NCBI GenBank assembly: GCA_036939755.1
Contig: JALLAZ010001126.1
Span: forward strand, 1-10,110
Direction: 5' to 3'
DNA: 10,110 bases
Source: Stephanodiscus triporus
Lineage: Eukaryota; Bacillariophyta; Thalassiosirophyceae; Thalassiosirales; Thalassiosiraceae
In this document: piece after piece, positions 1 through 7,900 of the stretch
Position numbering within the stretch: position 1 is the first letter of the stretch
Layout of the letters: the number at the start of each line of letters is the position of its first letter
Notes under the pieces: model-generated
Told to the model about the DNA's origin: nothing
The model's database searches: none
The model's input: only the letters and a program-made list of their open reading frames with translations
Position numbers and translations under genes: made by a program

Positions 1-407
1 CGTGGAGGCGTGGTAAGGTAAGTATAGTAAGTAGTGTAGAGTAAAAGCTAGAGAGTAATATAATGATAAAATAATAATTAGTGAAAAACATAATTTATGT
101 GTAGTTGTACCATCTCACTTGTGGAGATGGTTCCACGAGGTACAAAGAGTCTTTTCTCACAATGTGAGAAAAGACACTTTTGATCCTTTCTGGCAACAGA
201 AAAATTAGAACAAAGGAACTAGGAATTAATATTTAGTCCGATCCATTTGAATGTTTCTAAAGATCCATTGAAATGTTAATACCAATAGAACTATTAGAAA
301 TAATTAATATGAACTTTTAGTTCCATTAAATGTTTCTACAAATTAAACATTTACCGAAAAAACATAATTTATCAGATTAACATTTTAATATTTTTTGTAA
401 AACTAAG
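1..407. other. AT-rich intergenic DNA with inverted repeats
   Basis: No gene is supported here. The stretch is A+T-rich and contains two adjacent inverted-repeat structures at 105-180 (listed separately). A short motif recurs: GAAAAACATAATTTAT at 83-98 and, with one extra A, at 356-372. The segments around 222-258 and 300-345 also resemble each other (ATTAATAT, then TTTAGT, then CCATT, then AATGTTTCTA), which suggests an old degraded tandem duplication. It may be the 5' flank or terminus of the decayed mobile gene that starts near 408, but I could not find a matching terminus after 2314. Confidence 0.5.
105..180. repeat. Two nested or adjacent inverted repeats (hairpins)
   Basis: The arm GTCTTTTCTCAC (149-160) is followed by a 3-nt loop and its exact reverse complement GTGAGAAAAGAC (164-175). 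The pairing continues past one A-A mismatch with AAAG (144-147) and CTTT (177-180). Just upstream, ACCATCTC (109-116) pairs exactly with GAGATGGT (124-131), and TTGTACC (105-111) pairs exactly with GGTACAA (139-145), so alternative foldings compete. Such dense dyad symmetry is typical of ends of DNA transposons or MITEs, but no partner end was identified. Confidence 0.6.
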
Positions 408-2314
408 TTGAACTTAGAAGCAGTACATTCCACTGAGCAATATTCTAAATTTATTTATCAATTTTTGGCTTTTGTGAGGCAGGACATGAAGCACAAGATA
501 AGCACAACCATTGTTGTGGATGTTGGCATTGGTGCTACTGTCTCAATGAGAAAAGTCTCTGAAGACTATGAAGAAGTTGGGAGGAAGCCAGCAGCCTTGA
601 AGTCACTACCAGAAAGCACTTACAGCAATGGTGAAGAGATTGCATCAGTTGCAAACTTACCAACCAAAATCAGTTACTACAATGATGAAGCAATTGCTGC
701 CTATACGGTGATGATGATGGAGGAGACTGCGTCTGTGGTGCAAGAGGAGAAGAAGTCATCAACCAAAAATGATCAGAAGTCTCCTGCAAAGGACCATACT
801 TCAAAACGCCATAAAAACGTAGATGTATTTTGTGATGGAGAGGTTCAGGCATGGAATCCCGCCTGTTCTAAGTCAGTGATGGATATGGTTTGTTTTTCGT
901 TGAAGAAGGATGGGCCCAAAAGAGTGGTAGAAGCAACACTGAGTGGCTTCCCTGTCATCTTTATTGCAAGGATTGCCTAGCCATGAGTGGCCAGGTTAGG
1001 ATTATTCCAGTTGGAAACATTGCCTATAACCACCACCACAGGAATAGTCAAGCTTGGTATAGCCAAACTTTCATCACTGGCTTTGTTGCTCTTGTGCAGC
1101 ATAATGCTCACATGTCAGCAGCACCATTCATGAATCCACATCACAGAATCATGCTTGTGTCAAGGACATCTTACTCGCTGCCAAAGGAGCTGACTTTCAA
1201 AGACACCCTTGACCCTTGACCATGGCGCTGCAACACACTTTGCTTCAGTTGCATGTGCCCATTTCCACTTTGTTGTTTTTGTACTTTGACATTGTCCATT
1301 GAGAAGTGATAGTCTTTAATGGTCTGAGCATTTTGATTGAAAATAGGGCAATCATCAACACCATCAAACTATTTGGATTCAGTTACATGATGCCAAATGC
1401 CATCAGGTGAAAAGTGAAGACTGGATACAGACTGAAGGAGGGAAAAGAAGGAGGCATATGACCATGGAGCTTCATGTTGATGACAAAACACCTTGGGTGG
1501 TCAAGCTTGATTGATCCTGCCCTAAAAGTGATGGCATCAATTGTGGCCCAATTGCTTGCTTGAAGGTGCTGGAGCTCTATGGTTTTCTGGCAGAGGGATC
1601 CATCAAACGCATTGGCAAATTTCCTGGTGTATATAGACACGTTGTGATAGATTACTACCAGAACTGCTGCATTCTTTATTATAATACACTCAAGGCAGAG
1701 ATGTGAACTATTGAAAAGTTCAAGGATACCTGGTAGAAGTGTGGAGATGACAAAGCTACAGATGATGCTTGGGCAGTGGAGATGGAAAAGAAGAATGCAA
1801 AGCCAGAAGCATCCACATTGAAGGATATGAAGAGAGCTGGGAAGGCAGCAATGGATTCGGAAGTTGCATCTGGCACTGTGGTAACCCTCACAGTTGACAA
1901 CTGAACTCATTCATATGCAGAAGGGCTGATGGCAATTGTGCATGGTGTTAAGGAGAAGACTGGGGGGATCTGGGTGTGCTGTGACCATGGGGTCATTACC
2001 CACTCTGGATCAAAACAAGACCATTATGTGCCTATGGGCAAATGCACTGTTGTGGCAAGGAAGGATGATGGAATTCAACTAACAGCTAATTTTGTCATTT
2101 GGTTTTGTCTGGCGAATTCAATCCAAAACCTTTGCCAATAATCTCTCATGCTAAGTATCATGAAGTGAGTATCAATATAACTAGCCCAACCAAGAGAACT
2201 ACGGGCTGCCAATGCAAGAGAGGATTGTGTTGTAAAGGCTGTGGATGCAAGAAGAAAAGAGTCATCTGTCACTGTCACAGTGGGTGCTCTTATCTTGGTA
2301 AATGCAGTGATTGA
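408..2314 (+). pseudogene. Decayed Ulp1/C48-like cysteine protease gene with CXC-like tail, probably from a mobile element
   Basis: Reading all three + frames in turn recovers one broken protein. The first segment (frame of 408, to about 915) carries a Cys-containing patch (FCDGEVQAWNPAC); the second (about 890-1216) has LPCHLYCKDC. A protease-like core follows: HFHFVVF (1260-1280), then YFDIVH and VIVFNGL (1282-1323), then SDGINCGPIACLKVLELYGF (from 1527). This fits the His ... Asp ... Cys layout of Ulp1/SENP (C48) peptidases, with Cys at 1542-1544 as nucleophile candidate and Asn (1318-1320) where the catalytic Asp is expected. A later segment (1929-2098) includes GGIWVCCDHGVITHSG. The last segment (2099-2314) ends in a Cys cluster, GCQCKRGLCCKGCGCKKK, resembling CXC/tesmin-like Cys-rich domains. 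Damage: frame changes near 900, 1210, 1281, 1450 and 2095, and stops at 1300, 1408, 1512, 1704, 1734 and 1902. I remember similar multicopy protease-CXC genes from diatoms; that and the mobile origin are inference. Introns could explain some frame changes but not the stops in conserved parts. Confidence 0.6.
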
Positions 2315-2349
2315 TGTGCAGGTACATAGGATTAGGAAATAACAAATAG

Positions 2350-2850
2350 ATGTCAACAATTACATGGCCAATATAGTCTCATTTTTGATGTACCATGTAA
2401 AATCAAATATGGGCATGTATATTCGATATTGCATGGCATTGAACCATGTAACATCAAAATCAAATATGCATGGATGGCAATGCATATATATTTGATTTTA
2501 CATGATACACAGGCTGTGTTGTATCAGAAAAGGAGGACTTCCAATATTCGATATTACATGATACACAGGCCATGTAATATCAACTAAATGATGTTTGATT
2601 TTACATGGTTTGCCAGATCATGTATATTTGATTTTACATGATCTGCAAGCCATGTAATATCAAATATGGTAATTTCCGGCTTGTCCAATATTTGATATTA
2701 CATGGTATCCTTGCTGTATAATATTGAATATGGCTTACATAATAAGATTTTGTGGTATTGATATTCAATTTTACATGGCTAACGGAATCATAAAATATCA
2801 GAAATAGGCATTGATAATCGAAGAACTGAATATTTGATTTTAGCTGGTGT
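2350..2850. repeat. Array of AT-rich palindromic units (16-nt motif in both orientations)
   Basis: The motif R = TATTTGATTTTACATG and its reverse complement F recur through this stretch. R or close variants lie at 2420, 2489, 2545, 2592, 2625, 2689, 2762 and 2831; F or variants lie at 2394, 2445 (with an insertion), 2571 and 2651, with weaker ones near 2515, 2715 and 2789. The dominant arrangement is R, about 10 nt, then F, so the real unit is a roughly 42-nt palindrome. The best example is 2625-2666: 16-nt arms with one mismatch around the spacer ATCTGCAAGC. Spacers are related in places: ATACACAGGC follows R at both 2505 and 2561. No coding potential was seen. It could be a satellite, a nest of tiny inverted-repeat elements, or a structured element terminus. 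Confidence 0.7.
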
Positions 2851-2851
2851 G

Positions 2852-3380
2852 ACAGATCTTGTCATCATCAGGAGACTTGAAGCGCCATATTCCCTTCTAC
2901 TGGAGGTAATTGAACTTGCTCATGGCATAGGTCATGCCCAAGTGCCTTCCATCAGCCATCAAGATATCTGTTGTGGTACTGCTTCATATATGTCTTGAAT
3001 TTGTGGCAAGAGACAATTAGGTATGCTGTAAAATAGTCCAACAGGATCATCAATGGTGGCACCACAAACAAGCAATCGGGTGCAGTTCTTGTTGAACTTT
3101 CTGTTAAGCTACAAGCACCCCAAGGTTGTTGAGTTGAGGTTGTCATGCAGGGTCTTCGGGGTAGCAACGTGCCAAACGTTGCAATTTGCATGATGGTCTT
3201 TCAAATGAGAGGCACATACTCCACTCCATAGAAGGTGTACTTATTGCAAAAGGTGAGCAGTTTTGCTGCTGCATCAGCCATGAGAGACTTTCCCAAGCAG
3301 ATTGTCATAATGGTGTTGTTTTGCTTGGCCCAAGTCTTCAGCATCAGCTCCCCCGGTCTTGCATAAATGTTTGCATGCAG
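2852..3380 (-). pseudogene. Decayed Copia-like retrotransposon gag fragment
   Basis: Reading the - strand downward from about 3378 and switching frames gives protein-like segments in a sensible order: a helical piece with MLKTWAKQNN and NKYTFYGVEYVPLI (3204-3360); then VATPKTLHDNLNSTTLGCL (about 3115-3175); then ATIDDPVG; then YFTAYLIVSCHKFKTYMKQ and YHNRYLDG (about 2950-3030); then SKFNYLQ and finally FKSPDDDKI (2855-2881). The order and the motifs (VEYxPL, DDPVG, AYLxVxCHxFKxY, YLDG, KSPDDxKI) match what I remember of gag regions in diatom Copia-type elements. Frame changes are needed near 3180, 3030 and 2950, with stops at 3201-3203 (after VPLI) and directly after YLDG. No reverse transcriptase, integrase or LTR was seen; the fragment stops where the palindromic array begins. 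Family assignment is from memory and inference. Confidence 0.5.
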
Positions 3381-3384
3381 TATT

Positions 3385-3455
3385 TAGGATTTACCACTGA
3401 GCCAAAAGCTCCCTGTGATCAAGGATCATGGTACATAATTTCTAGATGCTTACAC
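3385..3455. repeat. 71-nt direct repeat, copy 1
   Basis: This matches 3672-3742 over its full length without gaps, with about 7 mismatches (roughly 90% identity). It begins TAGGATTTACCACTGAGCCA and carries a conserved ACATAATTTCTAGATGCT near its end. Copy 1 has the box A-like core seen in copy 2 (3394-3404, read on the - strand) but no box B-like sequence at the expected place, so it looks like a truncated copy. It abuts the gag relic. Confidence 0.8.
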
Positions 3456-3671
3456 TCCCTGGCACACGTGTTTATGTAGAGTAATGCAGCATAGATAAGG
3501 GTAGAAGAAAGGCATGGCAGGCAGCCCAAACCTGTCAGCATGCCAGTCAAGCAACCCAGAGCACCCCGTGCAGGCACAAGTGAGGGAACTAGTGTCTCAC
3601 GTAGCAAATCCTAGCCAAAGAATCATGGAACTAGTCAGGCCTCAAACCTCTAACCTTGTGGAGTAACCATG
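3456..3671. other. Spacer between the two 71-nt direct repeats
   Basis: No gene is supported. The stretch contains the box B-like half of the tRNA-like unit described for 3625-3742. Together with the flanking copies it makes a 358-nt unit with terminal direct repeats (3385-3742). That layout could also be a miniature retroelement with short terminal repeats, although TG...CA ends, a primer-binding site and a polypurine tract were not found. Confidence 0.4.
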
Positions 3672-3712
3672 TAGGATTTACCACTGAGCCAAAAGCTCTC
3701 CGTGATCAAGGA
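3625..3712 (-). repeat. tRNA-like unit, possible SINE head or tRNA relic
   Basis: On the - strand, TGGCTCAGTGG (3691-3681) fits the RNA polymerase III box A consensus TRGYNNARNNG. After 32 nt comes GGTTTGAGGCC (3648-3638), which matches box B (GGTTCGANTCC) at 9 of 11 positions; one difference is C to T inside the CpG. Order and spacing are those of a tRNA gene. I could not fold a convincing full cloverleaf: the D-arm ending AATCC and the acceptor stem pair poorly. A functional tRNA is therefore not claimed. A SINE derived from a tRNA is the preferred reading because the box A half is duplicated at 3385-3455. Confidence 0.4.
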
Positions 3713-3742
3713 TCACAGAACATAATTTCTAGATGCTAGCAC
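3672..3742. repeat. 71-nt direct repeat, copy 2
   Basis: This is the partner of 3385-3455, about 287 nt away in the same orientation. It contains the box A-like sequence of the tRNA-like unit and ends at a run of eight to nine C (3741-3749). Confidence 0.8.
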
Positions 3743-4938
3743 CCCCCCCATTGGTCTTGATTAGAGATACTTTCTGTCACCTGTCAACTGCCTGACCACT
3801 GGCATTCATAATATCCAAGAGAAAGAGCACCTCCTGTGCACTTGCACATGATTGAACCTCCACAGGTTGTTGCTTTTGTAGTTCAGACAGAAGAGCTCCT
3901 GCACCTGCATTGATCAAGAATCCCTTACCTGGGGAGAGTGCACTGGGAGATCAGCAATTTCAAACACCTAAAAGTAAGAGGCCTCCTCTCACATCAATTT
4001 CACCTATGAGTGCGACACCCAGTGATGATATGATTTGTGCTCCTCCTGACTCCTGGAGTGGCCTAAGAGAATTTTTCAGCTTGATCACAAATAACTCCAT
4101 GGTGTTAAGGCAGGTTTGATTCAAATTGTGCATGCGAAGGAATTAATTCAGTTGGGCATAGTGAGACATTCAATGGGTTGATGAATGCCCCTCCTGGCTG
4201 TATGGCATGATCTTTGGCTGGCACCGAAATATTATCTACTAACATCTTCAAACTTTGTTGACTTGACCATACCACACTGTCTTAATCAAAATACTTGGGC
4301 AGGTGTCTCTTCATGTGTGACTCATATGGCCATTCACACAAAATAAGATGTTTCAGCCATCGCATCATGCCGCACAGCTCAATGACTAACAGAGTGGAAG
4401 TAGTATGAAATATTATGTACAATATGATCATTGGCAGTGTAGATGGGGGCAAGATAATGTCACTTGTTATGCATCTGCCGACCTGCATTGTTGTTCCATC
4501 ATGTGCAAGCATGATTGGATTGGGGGCATTCCTTTTCATGCTGGTGCTCATCATTGTGTTGGTATTTTGAACTAATTGATTTGCAACAGGTGGAGAGAGA
4601 TTTTAATGGAGTGGGTGATTGTGGACAAATAAGATAAGAAGGGACAATAATGTTTTGTGTGTGTCTCAAGCAATGCAGAACATCGCTAATTGTCATTTGC
4701 CCATCAGGTTTTCTGCAGTGTAGACTTCCGAGGGACTTGTGTGTGAATAAATGCTGCATGTGAGATATTAGTGTTGAAGCATTGATGAAAGTGCCACAAA
4801 GTCCATGATTGACTCCTCTCTTCGAAAAAGGACAGATCACAGAGTGATGAACAGATTAATGATTAGATGCATTGGCAGATTTTGTAGAAGTGCAATATTG
4901 TACTATACAACTTAATTTACATCATATATTTTCAACAG
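3743..4938. other. CpG-poor intergenic stretch with unrecognised open fragments
   Basis: No gene can be named. Several protein-like but unsupported fragments are visible. On the - strand at about 3793-3925 there is a helical stretch including LLSELQKQQPVEVQS and ending at a stop. On the + strand 3910-4119 is open for 69 codons (PLTSISPMSATPSDDM is typical). On the - strand two overlapping open frames, 4499-4840 and 4282-4554, could be one frameshifted relic of roughly 190 residues; it has several Cys and His (HCRKPDG, CLRHTQN) but no motif I recognise. The low CpG content and the neighbours suggest more transposon debris. Confidence 0.35.
4282..4840 (-). pseudogene. Possible frameshifted coding relic, unrecognised
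   Basis: Two - strand open frames overlap by 56 nt in different frames. The upstream one (4840-4499, 113 codons) is Cys/His-rich; the downstream one (4554-4282, 90 codons) has a hydrophobic run (PMIILYIIFHTTSTLLVIEL) that could be a membrane segment or a chance product of AT-rich DNA. A single frameshift around 4550 would join them. No family is recognised and chance openness in CpG-poor DNA is a real alternative. Confidence 0.2.
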
Positions 4939-4944
4939 TTTATT
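4939..4944 (-). promoter_or_regulatory. Polyadenylation signal AATAAA
   Basis: The exact AATAAA hexamer on the - strand lies 27-32 nt after the stop codon of the four-exon gene (TGA at 4973-4971), inside GGCAATAAACTG. A T-rich stretch precedes it. It implies a very short 3' UTR ending just where the CpG-poor transposon-rich DNA begins. Confidence 0.5.
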
Positions 4945-4970
4945 GCCGAACAAAATTTAAGAGATGTTGT

Positions 4971-7900
4971 TCAGGGATATTGATGGACATGCTTTCGTTG
5001 TCGTTCGAGATCATACGGAACTGATCCACGCAGCATTGGAGTTGCTTCGTTTGATGTTTGAAATGAATTATTGAGAATGGGTAGACCAATTGACGTGGTC
5101 TTATTGTACGATGCGCTCGTCGGCGTTTTCGATGGCGCTTTAGAATTGATTGGGGGCGTTTCGGGTTCACCAGAGGAAATTGATATTGGAACATACGATT
5201 GCGCAGTTGACGCGATTGGCTTAGACGATGCTCCCAAACCATCCGGCGCAGGCGTTTTGGGTTCACCAGCGGTAAACGTGTGAACTTGATTCTGACCAAA
5301 CTTTGAGGGGTTGAAAAGCGGTGGAATCTCAGTTAGAATGTAAGATAAATGAATGGCACTGAGCTAAGAAGCAACAGGATATAACTCACATCGCCGTTAC
5401 CATGAAAGATGAGAAAGTCTTCATCTTCAATATCTTCTCCTTCGTATAAATCGTACCACCCATGACCTGCCCAACAACAGGTGCCATCACCCATAAAATC
5501 AACTATCTTGAACTGATACTCAAGACCCTCGGGTAGACGAACTGTCTCGATGACCTTCTGGGACTTCATTTCTTCATAATACCCGAATGGCCTAGACACG
5601 AAGTTGGTCATCCCGTCACTGGAGTCTATAGACCATGACGTTTCTGCTGAGTATTCGTCAAGTTGCAAGACAACAGTCACTAAGAAAGCATCTATTGATG
5701 GGGGACTAGATGACGTCGGTCCAATCGATGCTGTCTTGTTGGCGATAACAGAAGGTGTTGATGTCGTTGCTGGTGATACGGTAGGGGCAGGACCAACCAA
5801 AAAAATCTGTTTGATGCACTTAAGGTCAGCATTGTCAATTGCCAATATTTGCCACCCAAGACAGCATTGTAGGACTTACTATTTGCAGCTCGGATTCAAA
5901 CTCAGCTGATTCGAATGCTAGAAGTGCTGATTCGTCTTCGGCATTATCACCTGCAAATATCTTGATGTACCCATCTCCGTACAGGCAGCCTTTTGTTGAG
6001 GGAGCGCCAGATGAAAGTGAGTGTATGAATAGCAAAGCAAATCATTCAAACTCTACGTTGACTCACAAAAACCATCTCCCCCCGTGTCAGTGACTTGAAC
6101 CGTCACTTCACTATAATAAGGAAGAAAAACTGTTTCAATAAATAGGCTCGACGGAATTTCCGAGAAATTGTTCGCTGGCCAGTCAAACAATGTCTCCCCA
6201 ACATCAGACTGTAAGGTGAGACCTGTTTCGCTAGACCACTGATCCAGCTGCATTGCAATAGTTATTGGAAATAGATCAAAGATGGGTGCGAATGATGCAG
6301 ATGGGGAAGCAGAGACGGTGGGAGGGAAAGACTGAGGTTCGCCCACAAGAAACGATTTTGACATGGATGTTTCAAATACACCCTCAGAGTCCACAATTAC
6401 AGAGCCAACAGAAGAGTATACTTGAATATAGCCATTGCCGCTGGCACAGCAAAAGCCATCACCTTCCTTGTCAGTAAGGGTAAGGACAGCAGTGATTCCC
6501 TCTGGGATCTGGACATTTTCAACCACTAACTGCTGCGATTGCTTGTAGTATCCTTCTTGCCGCTGAAGAAATGTAACATTCTTGCCATTCACATAAGACG
6601 TAATGGAAATTCCCGTCTCTTGTGGAAAGTCATCAAGCTGGATCAAAATTGTTAATGGATGTCCGTCCCATGTTGGTGCATAGCTCGATGTAGGGGAAAG
6701 AGATGTGAATTTGATCGGCGTTGGGGTAGGTGTTTTTTTTTCTTGTTCTCGACCAGCGTCCATATTTTCCACATCAATCACGCTGCAGAAAGCCACTCCA
6801 TCCACACAGCACCGTGAAGCAAGTGATGTTATAAAACTTCCAGAGGATGCACATTCGTTTTCTCTCGGCGCATTTAATGACCAGGAATAACCGAATGGGA
6901 TGCCACCAATTTTATCTTGACAGGATTCCTCTACTAAAATTGAACCAGGAAATTCGTGATTGCAATCTGGCTTCACAAACGGATAGCTTTTAATGCACTT
7001 TGTCTCCTCCACACAAAGAGTCGTTCCATTCGAAGTTTGAACTTGTGGCCATGGTTCTAATCCTTCCGCGCACCCAGCCATCGCAACTACGTATTGATTG
7101 TGAAGTTGAAATCGCTTATCACCAGTCCAGCACTTCCTGGGTATTGGCGTTGCGCTCGAATGACACTGATATGAGTACATCGTATCAGACATAAAGCCCT
7201 TTTTGGCATCACACCACGCACACCTTCCACAATCTTTCCCCGTAGGACAAGGCTTGCAATTCTCATTAGGGTCAACACCATCAATTTGCAATGCTGCCTG
7301 TTGGACTCCCACGGTGAAGATATATTTTCCTGCCTGCTCGCCTGATACTATCGTAGTCTTTTTGTCTCCTGTGCCAGCGAAGACCCGATAGTAACCATCG
7401 CCATGAGTACAGCACAGTCCATCTCCGGATGCATCTTCAAGAGTGAACATCAACTCAATCTTCTTCGGGATGGTTACGACTTCCATCACAACCTCTGAAT
7501 GCATGTTTGATAGGCTTCCTACTGGTCGGGATATGTACGTGGTTGAATTATCGGCCGATATCAACAGAAATCCAATATCTTCAGGCTTGCCGTCAAGCTG
7601 CACTATAACAGCAATGGTGACATCATTTGTGGTCAATTGAGACTGCGTCGGCGCCGTGCTGTTAAGATGCTGTTCCGTTGTGGTGTTGAGCATTTGTTGT
7701 TCTGCCGGAACTATACTTGGTGCAACACTGGGCATATTGGTAGCGAGAAGATATGATGCCGCTGGGCTTTCTGTAGCAGCTTGAGCAGTGTTAGGAAACG
7801 ATGGCATGTTTGGGGCCTTACCAAAATACTGCAAAATGATAAAAATGACAAAGGCAGCTATAGCAGCTACCAAGAGCAAGATTATAATTGTCATGCAACA

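Noticed and set aside
1383..1910. 175-codon - strand open frame
   Set aside because: It is antisense to the protease relic, whose + strand translation shows the NCGPIACLK motif; the - strand product is Cys/Leu/His-rich with no recognisable pattern.
2350..2850. CRISPR-like array
   Set aside because: The repeats alternate in orientation, spacers are short and irregular, and the context is eukaryotic with introns and retroelement relics.
2350..2850. Diatom centromere core
   Set aside because: Low GC over several hundred bases is associated with diatom centromeres, but the stretch is short and lies among transposon relics. Nothing here distinguishes a centromere from ordinary AT-rich repeat DNA.
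3186..3479. 97-codon + strand open frame
   Set aside because: It crosses the - strand gag relic and enters the 71-nt repeat, so it joins unrelated elements.
3625..3712. Functional tRNA gene
   Set aside because: Box A and box B spacing fit, but D-arm and acceptor stem pair poorly and box B is mutated, so only a tRNA-derived relic is claimed.
5071..5283. 70-codon + strand open frame opposite exon 4
   Set aside because: It is antisense to the Ser/Thr/Pro tail, which is in frame with the rest of the large protein after splicing.
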